Shown: positions 47,638 through 57,621, counted from the stretch's first letter. The stretch: 64,000 nucleotides of DNA from Heliorestis convoluta (GCF_009649955.1 NZ_CP045875.1:2758501-2822500); one strand, 5' to 3'. Made by a program: numbers and translations. Notes: generated from the letters alone by a model not told the origin.

Positions 47638-49875
47638 TTATATTTTCTTTAAAGGTGCAAACTTTAACAGAAACTTTTTAATGCCTTGATCGGCAAAGGC
47701 AACAGATACTTCTTCGTTATCACCACTGCCAGAGGCTGCCACAACAAGGCCTTCGCCAAATTTTCCATGCATGACTTTGTCTCCCAGAGAAAAGCTGCCT
47801 TCTTGGGAAGAAGTAGAAGAAGCACCTTTTGACGCTCCCAAGGTACTCGAAGCCGTAAAAGAGTTGTTGCTACCACTTGCATACCCATTTTGGCCCGGGC
47901 GAAAGAGGGTCGATCCCATGGAACCATTGAGACCTTGGCGCTTGCCTGGCAAGCTTTCTTCTTGTAACAGTTCTTCAGGAATTTCTTCTAAAAAGCGAGA
48001 TTTCTTATTATGGACAGTATTGCCAAAAATTGTTCGCTCCCATGCACTTGTCAGGTAGAGCTTTTCTTCGGCTCGTGTGATAGCCACGTAGCAAAGGCGC
48101 CGCTCTTCTTCCATTTGCTTTTCTTCGAGCAAAGCCCGGTTGTGTGGAAAGACACCTTCTTCCATACCCGTTACGAAAACCACAGGAAACTCTAGACCCT
48201 TGGAAGAGTGCATGGTCATCATAACGATGGCATCTTCTTCTTCCTTGTACTGGTCCGTGTCAGAAAGAAGAGATACAGAAGCAAGAAATTCTTCTAAGCT
48301 TTTTTCTTCTGCATAGCGATCAAACTCTTGGGTAACAGAAAGAAATTCCTTGATGTTCTCAACGCGGCTTTTGGCTTCTTCTGTGCGCTCGCTTTCGAGC
48401 TCTCGGACATAGCCTGTCTGATCCAGCAATTCTTCTACGATTTGCGTCACCAAAAGCTTGGGACTTTGGGCTCGCAAGGACTCAATCATCTCGTAAAAGG
48501 CTTGTATCGATTTCGCAGCACGGGTCATGCCTGGAATTTCTTTAACTTTTTCTAAGGTTCTATGTAATGTCCAACCTTGGCTCTGGCCGTAGTCAAGCAA
48601 ACGAGCCACCGATGCATCACCAATGCCTCTTTTGGGAACGTTAATAATACGTTTCATGCTTACTTCATCAGCAGGGTTGGTGATAAAGCGCAGATAAGCG
48701 ATAATATCTTTAATTTCTTTGCGATCGTAAAAGCGCAGCCCCCCAAGAATGCGATAGGGCATGGCTGCATAGAGCATTTGTTCTTCTAGAACCCGTGATT
48801 GGGCATTGGTGCGGTATAAAATGGCAAAGTCGCTATACTTTCTTTGCTCCTTCTGAACCAGTTCTTCAATCGTTCGTACGACAAAACGGCTTTCGTCGTG
48901 CTCATTGCGGCCTTCAAAGTAACAGATCAGGTCTCCGCCTTTTTTATCTGTCCAGAGCTGCTTCTTTTTCCGTTCCCGATTACAACAAACGACAGCGTTG
49001 GCTGCATCTAATATGGTGCTTGTGGAGCGATAGTTTTGTTCTAGCTTTAAGACTGTCGCTTCTGGATAATCGCGCTCAAAGTCTAAAATATTCTGGATAT
49101 CGGCACCACGCCACCCGTAGACACTCTGATCATCATCGCCGACAACACAAAGATTGCGATATTTCTCGGCGAGCATTTTCACCCAAACATATTGCGCATG
49201 GTTCGTATCCTGATATTCATCAATATGAATATAACGAAACCGATCTTGGTAGTAATTGAGAACAGCCTCTTCTTGCCGGAAAAGCCGCACCGTTTGGAAG
49301 AGTAGATCATCAAAATCAAGTGCCATGTTGTTCTTCAATTTCCGGTCATAGAGATGATAAACTTTCGCCACGGTCTGGGCAAAATAGTCGTAAGCTTTTC
49401 GCTCAAAAGTCTGTGGATCCATCAATTGGTTTTTCGCTGTGCCAATGGCACCGCGTACAGCCTGTGGATTACATCGTTTATCGTCAATTTGAAGTTCTTT
49501 CAAACATTCTTTTATCAACTTAAGTTGATCGTCACTGTCATAAATGACAAAATTGCGGTCATATCCGATCTTTTCACCGTGACTACGCAAGATCCGTACG
49601 GAAGCTGAATGAAAGGTAGAGACCCAAAGGTTAGAAGCCTCTGTGCCAATTAGCTGCTGCAATCGTTCTTTCATCTCTCCGGCGGCTTTATTGGTAAAAG
49701 TAATGGCTAGAATCTGAAAGGGGCTTACACCCTCATGAATCCGCTGCGCAATTCGATAGGTTAAGACCCGCGTCTTTCCAGAACCAGCTCCCGCTAAGAT
49801 CAAAAGAGGGCCCTCACGATGCAGGACCGCCTCCCGTTGTACAGGATTTAGTGTGTTTAGATCAATATTGGACAA
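47638..49875 (-). CDS. pcrA: ATP-dependent DNA helicase PcrA (UvrD family)
   Basis: 745 residues. Walker A LAGAGSGKTRVL (about 28-39), motif II HIDEYQDTNHAQY, VVGDDDQSVYGWRGADI, and the later motifs TMHSSKGLEFPVVF and RRLCYVAITRAEE. The low-complexity linker (SNNSFTASSTLGASKG) precedes a Tudor-like C-terminal domain that binds RNA polymerase. TTG start 9 bases after AAGGAGG. First gene of pcrA-ligA-ade. Confidence 0.97.
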   Translation of the reverse strand: MSNIDLNTLNPVQREAVLHREGPLLILAGAGSGKTRVLTYRIAQRIHEGVSPFQILAITFTNKAAGEMKERLQQLIGTEASNLWVSTFHSASVRILRSHGEKIGYDRNFVIYDSDDQLKLIKECLKELQIDDKRCNPQAVRGAIGTAKNQLMDPQTFERKAYDYFAQTVAKVYHLYDRKLKNNMALDFDDLLFQTVRLFRQEEAVLNYYQDRFRYIHIDEYQDTNHAQYVWVKMLAEKYRNLCVVGDDDQSVYGWRGADIQNILDFERDYPEATVLKLEQNYRSTSTILDAANAVVCCNRERKKKQLWTDKKGGDLICYFEGRNEHDESRFVVRTIEELVQKEQRKYSDFAILYRTNAQSRVLEEQMLYAAMPYRILGGLRFYDRKEIKDIIAYLRFITNPADEVSMKRIINVPKRGIGDASVARLLDYGQSQGWTLHRTLEKVKEIPGMTRAAKSIQAFYEMIESLRAQSPKLLVTQIVEELLDQTGYVRELESERTEEAKSRVENIKEFLSVTQEFDRYAEEKSLEEFLASVSLLSDTDQYKEEEDAIVMMTMHSSKGLEFPVVFVTGMEEGVFPHNRALLEEKQMEEERRLCYVAITRAEEKLYLTSAWERTIFGNTVHNKKSRFLEEIPEELLQEESLPGKRQGLNGSMGSTLFRPGQNGYASGSNNSFTASSTLGASKGASSTSSQEGSFSLGDKVMHGKFGEGLVVAASGSGDNEEVSVAFADQGIKKFLLKFAPLKKI

Positions 49876-49952
49876 CGATCCTGTCCTCCTTTTCTTACTA
49901 GGTCAACATCTTATCTATTGTACCATAAAATATGATGAAGGGATGAGCTTCC

Positions 49953-50126
49953 ATGAGATACAATCCTGTTTACTCGGCTTTTGAAAAGATCCAGGCCATG
50001 AATAGCATGAAAAGCTATCAGCGCCTATTAAGCGATGAGATGGGCAAAGCCGATCCCAACTTTGAAGTGGTAAAGTATTACCGTCAACGACTCAGCCGCT
50101 GTCGCCAAATTCTTCACGGGCGCTAA
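49953..50126 (+). CDS. Small basic protein (57 aa)
   Basis: MRYNPVYSAFEKIQAM begins a 57-residue product that is helical and positively charged at the C-terminus (YYRQRLSRCRQILHGR). An AAGGGATGA site lies upstream of ATG 49953, and a strong terminator follows within 30 bp. Divergent from pcrA. I do not recognise a family. Confidence 0.6.
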   Translation: MRYNPVYSAFEKIQAMNSMKSYQRLLSDEMGKADPNFEVVKYYRQRLSRCRQILHGR

Positions 50127-50153
50127 AGCGGCAAAAAGCAAAAGACCGATAAA

Positions 50154-50189
50154 AAGAGCAGATCCGGAAAAATATCCGGACCTGCTCTT
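50154..50189. terminator. Bidirectional terminator
   Basis: AAGAGCAGATCCGGA pairs with TCCGGACCTGCTCTT (one wobble) between convergent small genes. Confidence 0.8.
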
Positions 50190-50226
50190 GCTCTTTCAAG
50201 ATTCGAAAACTATCGATAATCGATAC

Positions 50227-50655
50227 CTACTTAAGCTCTTCTTCCTCTTCTGCAAAATCTTTAACAGTTCCATTAAAAGTTTGCAGATCCGCTTTTTGCA
50301 AAGGCAATTCTTCGAAATTATTCCGCGCCCGTCGGAAAAATTCCAGATCCAAATCTTTCGTAGCTCTTTCATTTACTTCAGCCATAGAAGCTTCGGTAAT
50401 TCTTGTGTCTGCATCATGAGGACGGTTGGTTTCTCTTTGCTCAAGATTGTGATGGCCTTCTTTTTGATAATCATCGACAGGGTCTGTAAAGCGATCTCTT
50501 TCATCCATATCAGGAACACCAACACCAAGGCCAAAGTTTCCTTCATCAACAACGCCAGTCGTGATTGGATCGACTTGCTCGGGACCTACATCTCTTTGAT
50601 CTTCCCGTCGAGGCAATGGATAGATTCTATCTTCTTTTTTGTCCGATGTGGTCAT
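50227..50655 (-). CDS. Acidic hypothetical protein (142 aa)
   Basis: ATG 50655 lies within GGAGGTGATGTTATG, so it is preferred over 50682. The product is very acidic and low in hydrophobics (many D, E, R; tail FAEEEEELK), probably disordered in the first half (IYPLPRREDQRDVG). No family recognised. Similar acidic small proteins are common in spore formers. Confidence 0.6.
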   Translation of the reverse strand: MTTSDKKEDRIYPLPRREDQRDVGPEQVDPITTGVVDEGNFGLGVGVPDMDERDRFTDPVDDYQKEGHHNLEQRETNRPHDADTRITEASMAEVNERATKDLDLEFFRRARNNFEELPLQKADLQTFNGTVKDFAEEEEELK

Positions 50656-50706
50656 AACATCACCTCCAGTCGTAGTATTCAAGGAAGCGTAAGCCCTTAT
50701 ACCTCC

Positions 50707-51567
50707 CTACAAATCACGGCGCTGAAAAAAGTAGATAGCCAAACCCAAAATAGCAAAGACATAGAAAAGCGTATAGCCAACCATCATGTCACTAGGCGGC
50801 AAAGAAATACCAAAAGGCCCTACGGCAAGGGCTTGCATGGGATTGTTGCCATCAGGCGTAGTCACAACAGCCATAAGCTTGCGAAAAATAGCATCATTGG
50901 GCATAAAAAGACTAATGACAATCCCAATATTGACCAAGTCAGTTCGTGCCACCATACTGCCAATTTGTTCTAAAAAGCCACCGATAGAGCCCAGACTATA
51001 GAACAAGACAGCAACAATGCCAGCTGTAATCGTACGCAATAGAGTACTAAAAAGCAAAGCAATGGACAGCAACACAACAGGCTGCCAGGCAAAAAGCAAG
51101 GCACCTAAGAATACATTTTCTGGCCCCGCAAGGGTAAGGGCTATTGGGTTGTAGGCTCGATTGATAGCCAATACAGCAAGATATAGCAGCAAAGCGTAAG
51201 CAACGAGCATGGTGGCAAAGCCTAGGAATTTACCGAGCACAATCTCCCAGCGCCGAATGGGCTTAGACACAATGGAGTGGAGTAGACCATTTTCTACTTC
51301 TGAAGCGATGGAACCCACGCTCGCGAGCAAAGCCAACAAGGCGAGGATAAAGGAAGCAAAGTATAGACCGGAACCTAAAAGCTGCTGTCCTATGATTTGT
51401 TGAATCATCACTTGCTGGGGACCGGCTTGCAAACGCAACATTTCTCGTGAGGCGAATTCTAAAGCCAGGCCGTAAAGCAAGAGAAAAAGAAGCGATAGCA
51501 ACAAGGTAAGTAAAAATATTTTTTTTCTTGATCCTTCAACGAAGGTCAGACGAGCCATGGCCAACAC
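50707..51567 (-). CDS. ABC-2 type transporter permease
   Basis: 286 residues with six predicted membrane helices and the ABC2_membrane_5-like pattern (SEVENGLLHSIVSKPIRRWE on the first cytoplasmic loop, about 88-107). It forms the export channel with the ATPase encoded just upstream (35 bp). Start could be GTG 51567 or the nearby TTG/ATG. The substrate is unknown. Confidence 0.85.
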   Translation of the reverse strand: MLAMARLTFVEGSRKKIFLLTLLLSLLFLLLYGLALEFASREMLRLQAGPQQVMIQQIIGQQLLGSGLYFASFILALLALLASVGSIASEVENGLLHSIVSKPIRRWEIVLGKFLGFATMLVAYALLLYLAVLAINRAYNPIALTLAGPENVFLGALLFAWQPVVLLSIALLFSTLLRTITAGIVAVLFYSLGSIGGFLEQIGSMVARTDLVNIGIVISLFMPNDAIFRKLMAVVTTPDGNNPMQALAVGPFGISLPPSDMMVGYTLFYVFAILGLAIYFFQRRDL

Positions 51568-51602
51568 GAATCAAATTCCACCCTTTCACAACTGAATCGC
51601 CC

Positions 51603-52538
51603 CTATGCTTCATGAACATATTCCAAAAAGAGCTTTTCCAAAGAATCCATGATCGGCGTAACTTCATATAATGGAACTTTTACTGCCACGAGATCACGGG
51701 TCAAAGCTGGAATTTCTTCCACTGAAAGGGCAAAAATGAGTTCATGACAACCGGCTGTGGCTACGGAAGCCGGTCGCCGTTGTTGCGCCAGCATCTCATA
51801 AGGAAGGCTGTGCAATTGGGCCCACTGTTCTTGCTCTAATTCCCCTGTTACGACTTTGACTCGATAGCCTTTGCCGGCCAGCTCTCGCCAATCTCCTTGA
51901 AAAACGAGGCGGCCTTTTTTGATAATGGCGATGCCATCACAAACCGTTTCTAGTTCGCTCAACAAATGACTATTTAGGAAAATCGTTTTTCCTTCGTCTC
52001 TTAAGGTCACCAACAAATCGCGCACTTCTTTACGGCCAATGGGATCTAAGGCCGACGTAGGCTCATCAAGAAATAGCAGCTCAGGATTGGGCAAGAGAGC
52101 GCAAGCCAAGCCAATACGCTGTTGCATACCTTTGCTGTATTTGCCTACTTTTTCTTTTTCTCGATTGGTCAGACCCACTTGTCGTAAAACTCGTGGAATG
52201 GCTCCTTCAATGGCTTTTTGATTGAGACCAAAAAGTGCGCCATGGTGATAAAGCAGTTCTTCCCCCGTCAGCCAGTCATGATAGCGAAAATTTTCTGGCA
52301 AAAAGCCAATTCGCTCTCTTGTTTTTTCTTCTTCAATCGGTCGACCAAAGAGCTTGGCCTGCCCTGATTCAGGGTGAAGTAAGCCCACAAGCATTTTAAC
52401 GAGAGTACTTTTGCCAGCACCGTTCGGTCCGAGAAAGCCAAAGATAGATCGGGTAGGGACTGTCAGGGTAATATCCTGACAGCCCCCTTTGCCTCCATAG
52501 GTCTTGGTAAGTTTTTTTGTTTCAATCGCTAGTACCAT
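51603..52538 (-). CDS. ABC transporter ATP-binding protein
   Basis: 311 residues. Walker A GPNGAGKST (about 37-45), signature YSKGMQQR, Walker B LLFLDEPTSALD and H-loop NSHLLSE (about 190) of the CcmA/BcrA-NosF group. The C-terminal 90 residues are an accessory domain. ATG follows GGCAGGAGA. It pairs with the permease and the membrane-anchored protein encoded upstream. Confidence 0.92.
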   Translation of the reverse strand: MVLAIETKKLTKTYGGKGGCQDITLTVPTRSIFGFLGPNGAGKSTLVKMLVGLLHPESGQAKLFGRPIEEEKTRERIGFLPENFRYHDWLTGEELLYHHGALFGLNQKAIEGAIPRVLRQVGLTNREKEKVGKYSKGMQQRIGLACALLPNPELLFLDEPTSALDPIGRKEVRDLLVTLRDEGKTIFLNSHLLSELETVCDGIAIIKKGRLVFQGDWRELAGKGYRVKVVTGELEQEQWAQLHSLPYEMLAQQRRPASVATAGCHELIFALSVEEIPALTRDLVAVKVPLYEVTPIMDSLEKLFLEYVHEA

Positions 52539-52552
52539 GAAAGTCTCCTGCC

Positions 52553-53572
52553 CTAACGCAGCGATTGAGCGACTTGGATCATGGTTTCTTTATCTAAGTT
52601 GCCATGCATTTGGATGATTAAACCGTTTTCCATCCACATAAGATGGCCCAAACCCTGCGGTGATAGGCCGTAGATAGCTTCTTCTCCTTTAACCTCTACG
52701 CGATCCATATGACCTTCGATATAGGGTACAATGGCTGTGTTCTTCCAATCATCAATGGCTGCGAGCTGGCTCCGCAATTCTTGTGGTAAGACCGGTAAAT
52801 CTAGAAGAGCATCGCGCACTTCTCTTTCATCAACACCGCCTGGAACCATAATCTCGGGGCTGTTAAACTGGCTGATATTCACTTGTTGTTGCCCATCGGC
52901 ATGGATATACTGCATGCGAACGCCTTCGGGGATGGCGATACGAAAGGTTTTATCTTGTAAATTTTCAGGAAGCATTCGAGTGGCGCCGAGTTGTTGCAAT
53001 AAGGCATTTACTTGACCTACATCAAGGGTAAAAGCCACTTCTCCACCTTGGTGGACCGTGACCGGTTCATTCAGGCGAAACTGTTCTGGCAAAAAAGTAG
53101 GGGCTTGAATGGCGAAAGGCACTTGTTGTCTTGCTTCTGCTAAGGTGACTTGTCTTTGTTCTGGATTCTTGCGAACATCGACTTTGCCAAACTGCTGCAA
53201 GTCGATTTCGCCGATCTGGGTCTGAATTTGTTGGGCCATATGCTGCATTTGCTGCGGGTTCACTTCTACAATTTCCATGCGCTGTACTCGAAACTGGGCA
53301 AGAAAGTCTGCCGCTGCTTGTCGCAATGGCGTAACTGTAAACAAGGTGATGAGCAAAAGGGCTGCCACAGCGCCAGCTATCCATTTTGTGGAGTCATTTC
53401 TTCCGCCTCTTACTCTTGGTTCTTCGTCTGTTCTCGCTTCTGCTCTTTCTCTTTCTTCTGTTCTGGCTTCTATTTTTTCTTCTGCTCTACCTTCACCTTT
53501 GCTTTTGTTGAAGTCAGACGCTGTCTCTCTTTCTTTATCAGGGGTAGAGTTGCCCTTTCTTTCATCAGTCAT
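52553..53572 (-). CDS. Membrane-anchored DUF4367-like protein
   Basis: 339 residues. A long charged N-terminus (about 1-60, many E/R), one membrane helix (WIAGAVAALLLITLFTV, about 64-80), then an extracytoplasmic domain. Its LPEQFRLNEPVTVHQGGEVA and the late QGLGHLMWMENGLIIQM blocks resemble DUF4367 proteins, which often accompany anti-sigma factors or ABC exporters. Its Shine-Dalgarno sequence lies in the arm of a large hairpin. It is 15 bp upstream of the ATPase gene, so the three genes form one operon. Confidence 0.65.
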   Translation of the reverse strand: MTDERKGNSTPDKERETASDFNKSKGEGRAEEKIEARTEERERAEARTDEEPRVRGGRNDSTKWIAGAVAALLLITLFTVTPLRQAAADFLAQFRVQRMEIVEVNPQQMQHMAQQIQTQIGEIDLQQFGKVDVRKNPEQRQVTLAEARQQVPFAIQAPTFLPEQFRLNEPVTVHQGGEVAFTLDVGQVNALLQQLGATRMLPENLQDKTFRIAIPEGVRMQYIHADGQQQVNISQFNSPEIMVPGGVDEREVRDALLDLPVLPQELRSQLAAIDDWKNTAIVPYIEGHMDRVEVKGEEAIYGLSPQGLGHLMWMENGLIIQMHGNLDKETMIQVAQSLR

Positions 53573-53579
53573 AAAAAGA

Positions 53580-53646
53580 AAACCTCCTATGCGCGTACCT
53601 TGACAATGTCTTTGCCCTCATTGTCACCGCTAGGAGGTTTTTTTAT
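53580..53646. promoter_or_regulatory. Long hairpin: terminator that also hides a Shine-Dalgarno sequence
   Basis: On the minus strand AAACCTCCTA (53640-53631) pairs with TAGGAGGTTT (53589-53580); inside, GACAATG pairs with CATTGTC. The AGGAGG arm is the ribosome binding site of the DUF4367-like gene (10 bp to ATG), and TTTTCTTTTT follows. Confidence 0.65.
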
Positions 53647-53653
53647 TCCAAAA

Positions 53654-55042
53654 TCATGCAATTCTTTTTAATAGAAGCGTCAAAGCCATACCCAAGAGGC
53701 TAACAGATGTGACGACGAAGAAAATGCCGATAAATCCTTCTTGAGGCTGACCCATGGTGGTGGCTGTAGCCAGCAGTCCACCCATGATGACGGGGCCTAA
53801 GGTATTTCCTAAAGATCGAATAACCGTCATAACAGCGAGACCACTTGATACTTCCGAGCTATCGACTTGGCTGATCACAAGTAAGTTAAGGGGCGATCCC
53901 ATCACAAGTCCCAATCCTGCGCCTAAAAAGATGAGGCCGCCGGTGGCGATGGCCATGGGCAAAGCTGAGGCTGGTGAGAAAGATAGGATGGAAAGAGCAA
54001 GAATGGCGAGGACAAGAGCGCCAAGAGTGCTGCTGGTAAAGCCAAAGAAAAGCGCTTTCGGAGCACCGAAGCGGTCTGCAATGGCGCCACCCAAAGGGGA
54101 GGTAATTACCGTGGCCATAGCCAGGGGTAAAACCATATAAGAAGCTCTCCCTGCTGGAAAGTCTAAGATATATTCCACATAGGCCGGTAGAAAGAGAATC
54201 GAGATCATAATCACGCCCGATAAAAGTGCCAGCATAAAAACGATGGAAAGTCTGCGATTCTGAAAAAACTGTAGATTGATTACAGGATCAACCGCTTTTT
54301 TCTCTACATGAATCAACAAAGGAATCAGAGCCAGTCCTGTTAGCAAAAAGAGATAGACATTCGGTTTGACAATACCTCCCCAGCCAAGGTGGCCTTGAAT
54401 ATGACTTAAGCCAAGCATAAAACAGAAAATAATAGCGCCTGTGAGAATAGAGCCTTTTACATCGATCACTTTTGCTTTTCTGTCAACTTGATCTTCTTGT
54501 AACGTGAAAGCCAGCAAAATTATAAGCAGGGCAGCGGGTACGTTGATGAAAAAGAGCCAGGGCCAGGAAAAGTATTCAATAAAAAAACCACCTAGAAGAG
54601 GCGCAACAATCGAAGCAATACCCCAGGTAGCACCGTAAAGCCCTAAGGCTTTGCCTCGCTGTTCTTTGGAAAAGGCTAGGCCAATCTCAGCAACAGCGAT
54701 CGGCAAAATGCCACCACCTCCAATGGCCTGAATAGCTCGTCCAATCAATAGCTGATATAAATTGTCTGCAAGACCGCTAATCAAAGAACCAAAGGCAAAA
54801 AGAGCGATGCCAACCATATAGATATTTCGACGACCATAGTTATCGGCAATCTTTGCTGTAATCGGCATAGAAACAGCATAAACGAGTGTATAGACTGTTA
54901 CTGCCCAGACGCCCCATTTCGGAGAAATATCAAAATCCCGAATAATCGTAGTCAGCGCAGGACCTAATATGCCTTGATCGAGTGCTCCTAAAAATACACC
55001 AGATAAAAAGGTGATTAGAATTCGAATTTGTCGCCCTGTCAA
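53654..55042 (-). CDS. MFS transporter, DHA2 (EmrB/QacA) type
   Basis: 462 residues, about 14 membrane helices. Motif A is [11 protein letters not shown] (about 69-79), and the family-typical [19 protein letters not shown] stretch is at the N-terminus. A proton-driven drug or metabolite exporter of the inner membrane. TTG start after AAGAAGGAAC. Substrate unknown. A hairpin follows, before the DUF4367-like gene. Confidence 0.88.
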   Translation of the reverse strand: MTGRQIRILITFLSGVFLGALDQGILGPALTTIIRDFDISPKWGVWAVTVYTLVYAVSMPITAKIADNYGRRNIYMVGIALFAFGSLISGLADNLYQLLIGRAIQAIGGGGILPIAVAEIGLAFSKEQRGKALGLYGATWGIASIVAPLLGGFFIEYFSWPWLFFINVPAALLIILLAFTLQEDQVDRKAKVIDVKGSILTGAIIFCFMLGLSHIQGHLGWGGIVKPNVYLFLLTGLALIPLLIHVEKKAVDPVINLQFFQNRRLSIVFMLALLSGVIMISILFLPAYVEYILDFPAGRASYMVLPLAMATVITSPLGGAIADRFGAPKALFFGFTSSTLGALVLAILALSILSFSPASALPMAIATGGLIFLGAGLGLVMGSPLNLLVISQVDSSEVSSGLAVMTVIRSLGNTLGPVIMGGLLATATTMGQPQEGFIGIFFVVTSVSLLGMALTLLLKRIA

Positions 55043-55226
55043 TGTCGGTTCCTTCTTTCCTCGACTTCATGGGTTGTCTATGATGAAAGCACTTCTATTT
55101 AGAGTACCATAAAAAAAGCTTATAAACCACTGTTACAAAATTCCCGTGACACTTCTCGATGGCGGCAACATACAATAAAGAGGGAATCGTACACTCCTTT
55201 AGGTTCTTGCAGAAGGAGGTTTTGGA

Positions 55227-55763
55227 ATGGCAGGCTTTGATGATTCATCTTATGAACGGCTTTACCATTATGCCAACCCCGCTCTTGGTTACCATAGCCA
55301 TAAATCCAATAATCCACAGAGACATCATGAAACTCCTCTTCACCATCATGGCACCAATTCTCCCCTTGCCGATAAAATCGCCAAGGCAGTCGTCGGTGAA
55401 TATCAGGCTATACACTTTTATACGCGCCTTGTCGAGTTGGCTCCGACGATGGAAGCACGGCAAATTATTCGAGACATCTTGATTGAAGAAAGAAGAGATC
55501 ATTACCGCTCTTTTGTTGAAATCTATAGAAATCTTACAGGCCGTCAAGCAAAAGTTGTTACAGGGGCTTTGCCAGCGACCTATGCAGAAGGCTTGAAAAT
55601 GGCCATTCGCGAAGAATTGCAATCCGTCGCCGACTACCAGGCCATTTCTGAGATGGCTACAGACCCTTATATTGTCAAAGTTTTTGCATCGGCTGCTATG
55701 GATGAACAGCGGCACGCTTCCTGGTTATTGTATTTGTGGATGAGTCTTATTACCAAAGGATAA
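55227..55763 (+). CDS. Ferritin-like domain protein
   Basis: 178 residues. The first 45 are His-rich (HSHKSNNPQRHHETPLHHH). The four-helix bundle carries di-iron ligands EYQAIHFYTRL (E58 and H62), EERRDHYRSF, EELQSVADYQ and DEQRHASW, the pattern of rubrerythrin/DUF2202-type proteins. It may detoxify peroxide or act as a spore-coat protein. ATG follows GGAGG by seven bases. Own terminator. Confidence 0.82.
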   Translation: MAGFDDSSYERLYHYANPALGYHSHKSNNPQRHHETPLHHHGTNSPLADKIAKAVVGEYQAIHFYTRLVELAPTMEARQIIRDILIEERRDHYRSFVEIYRNLTGRQAKVVTGALPATYAEGLKMAIREELQSVADYQAISEMATDPYIVKVFASAAMDEQRHASWLLYLWMSLITKG

Positions 55764-55765
55764 AG

Positions 55766-55818
55766 AAAAAAGCCTGGGCAGTGCGCTTGCGAAAAAGCGC
55801 CTTGCCTAGGCTTTTTTT
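55766..55818. terminator. Bidirectional terminator
   Basis: AAAAAAGCCT pairs with AGGCTTTTTTT, with an inner GCGC/GCGC stem; between convergent genes. Confidence 0.85.
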
Positions 55819-55824
55819 GACTTG

Positions 55825-56766
55825 TTAGGTCCACTTTTTTCCTTGCCAGCTGTTGCGTTCCAGCAACAAATCGTCAATGCCCTGAAGCACCAGCCACTTG
55901 CGATTGATCCAGTTCGGGCCTAGTAAAAGGTGTCGAGGCGCATCACCGGTTAAACGTTGTATGACAACGGAAGGCTTCAGTATTTCTAAGGTGTCGACAA
56001 CCCTCCGCGTATAAGTGGCCTGATCGAGAAATTCAAAGGTGCCAGCTTCGTACTCTTGTACAAGAGCTGTTCCTTTCATCAAGTGCAAGGAATGAAATTT
56101 TAATCCTTGTATATCCATGGCTGCTACAGCTTCTCCCGTAGCCATCATGTCTTCTTCTGTTTCACCAGGCAAGCCATAGATAATATGGGCACAAGTGCGA
56201 ATATTTCTCGCTCGCAGTCGCTCTAAGGCTTCATAAAAGGTGTCAACGTCGTGACCGCGCTGGATTCGTTCTAGTGTCTTATTGTGAATGCTCTGTAGTC
56301 CCATTTCTACCCAGAGATAGGTTCGCTCATGAAGTTCTGAAAGCAGTTCCAGTGTCTCTTCAGGCAAACAGTCTGGTCTCGTCGAAATAGAAAGACCGAT
56401 TACATCATCTTGGGCCAGAGCTTCTTCATAAAGCCCTTTGAGATAGGTAGGATCGGCATAGGTATTGCTATAGGCTTGAAAATAGGCAATGTATTTACCT
56501 TGAGGCCATTTTTTTTGAATTCTTTCCCGAATTGTTTTGAACTGTCGAGCAATTTCATGCTCTGGATCGCCTGCACAGGCACCTGACCCCTGGGGGCAAC
56601 AGAAGATGCATCCACCGGTGCCAATGGTACCGTCTCGATTAGGGCAAGTTAAGCCAGCGTTGAGTGATACTTTCATCACTTTCTCACCAAAACGCTGACG
56701 AAGATGATAGTTTAGGGCGTGATAGCGTTTATCTCCCCATACGAAGGGGACCTTGTTGTCTTCCAA
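55825..56766 (-). CDS. TIGR01212-type radical SAM protein (YhcC-like)
   Basis: 313 residues. N-terminal RFGEKVMKVSLNAGLTCPNR followed by TGGCIFCCPQGSGACAG gives the elongated cysteine pattern of the YhcC/YtqA group rather than plain CxxxCxxC. An HTH-free TIM-barrel core with LSISTRPDCLP and YLWVEMGLQS follows. Substrate unknown, a tRNA or protein maturation role is possible. TTG start. Confidence 0.88.
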   Translation of the reverse strand: MEDNKVPFVWGDKRYHALNYHLRQRFGEKVMKVSLNAGLTCPNRDGTIGTGGCIFCCPQGSGACAGDPEHEIARQFKTIRERIQKKWPQGKYIAYFQAYSNTYADPTYLKGLYEEALAQDDVIGLSISTRPDCLPEETLELLSELHERTYLWVEMGLQSIHNKTLERIQRGHDVDTFYEALERLRARNIRTCAHIIYGLPGETEEDMMATGEAVAAMDIQGLKFHSLHLMKGTALVQEYEAGTFEFLDQATYTRRVVDTLEILKPSVVIQRLTGDAPRHLLLGPNWINRKWLVLQGIDDLLLERNSWQGKKWT

Positions 56767-56866
56767 GAAGGGACTTCCTTTCTTGCTCTTTGGCTCTCAT
56801 ACTTTTTCATTATTCTAGCATTCACCAGAGCAGATCACAATGCGCAGTCAAGGCGATGAAAAAAGA

Positions 56867-56905
56867 AAAGCAGTGGCAGGGCTTTTACGCCCTAGCCACT
56901 GCTTT
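56867..56905. terminator. Bidirectional terminator
   Basis: AAAGCAGTGGC pairs with GCCACTGCTTT; inner GGGC/GCCC. Confidence 0.8.
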
Positions 56906-56925
56906 CTTGAACAATGGTATTTGAA

Positions 56926-57153
56926 CTAGCTTGAGCTGGCTACTTGCTCTCCTTGAGGTGCAAAAAAGCGAAGCATATCCGGAAATTCTTCCTCTAGATT
57001 TTTGTAAAAACATAATACCATTTCTTCTTCTGATTCTTTCATGTGTCCATGATAGATATCTATAACATACTGGGGAATAGAATCATTATTGGTCAACATC
57101 AGCTTAATGGCATCAATTGCCAGTTGAATGTCTTCTTCTTTGTTCCAACCCAT
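56926..57153 (-). CDS. Small hypothetical protein (75 aa)
   Basis: An acidic 75-residue protein (EEDIQLAIDAIKLMLTNND, later KESEEEMVLCFYKNLEEEFP) with an excellent AAATGGAGGG site before ATG 57153. Helical; no recognised family. Divided by 213 bp of apparently empty DNA from the amphi-Trp gene, same strand. Confidence 0.6.
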   Translation of the reverse strand: MGWNKEEDIQLAIDAIKLMLTNNDSIPQYVIDIYHGHMKESEEEMVLCFYKNLEEEFPDMLRFFAPQGEQVASSS

Positions 57154-57366
57154 CAGCTTCCCTCCATTTCATAGCATGCTTACCAAGATATTACTATATT
57201 TTTTATTCCTTGTATAGGAAAAAATCTCGTCATAATTTATTAAGATCTAGAATTTGTCGTTTCTTTTCTTGCTTTTCTTTAAGCTTTGCCTGTTCTTTTG
57301 TAGCCAACTATGCTTTCTCGACAATCTCTCTCAAAGAACGTAGCAGATCCTTGCCCTGTGTTGCTG

Positions 57367-57621
57367 CTAGTGTAACAATTGATGCCAGGCTCGATCATGC
57401 TTATCTTCTTCTATAATTTCTTCTTCTTCGATAATATCCCAACCCATGCGAATTTCTACACCCTGGTGCTCACCACGGCGATATTTTATAGAGAGCAAAA
57501 ATTCTTCTGGTATTTCTACTTTGGTATCGCCAATGTATAAAGCGCCCGCTTCTAGTTCTTTGACTAGAGAACGAAGCTTACGGATAGCACCTTCTCGGTC
57601 TACGACAACTGCTCTACTCAC
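57367..57621 (-). CDS. Amphi-Trp domain protein
   Basis: 84 residues. It matches the amphi-Trp pattern: a basic helix (REGAIRKLRSLVKELEAG), a G-x-V-x-(I/V)-P strand (DTKVEIPEEFLLSIKYRR), and a final hydrophobic/acidic strand with Trp (VEIRMGWD). Function in vivo unclear. GTG start after AAGGAGAC. Confidence 0.65.
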   Translation of the reverse strand: MSRAVVVDREGAIRKLRSLVKELEAGALYIGDTKVEIPEEFLLSIKYRRGEHQGVEIRMGWDIIEEEEIIEEDKHDRAWHQLLH

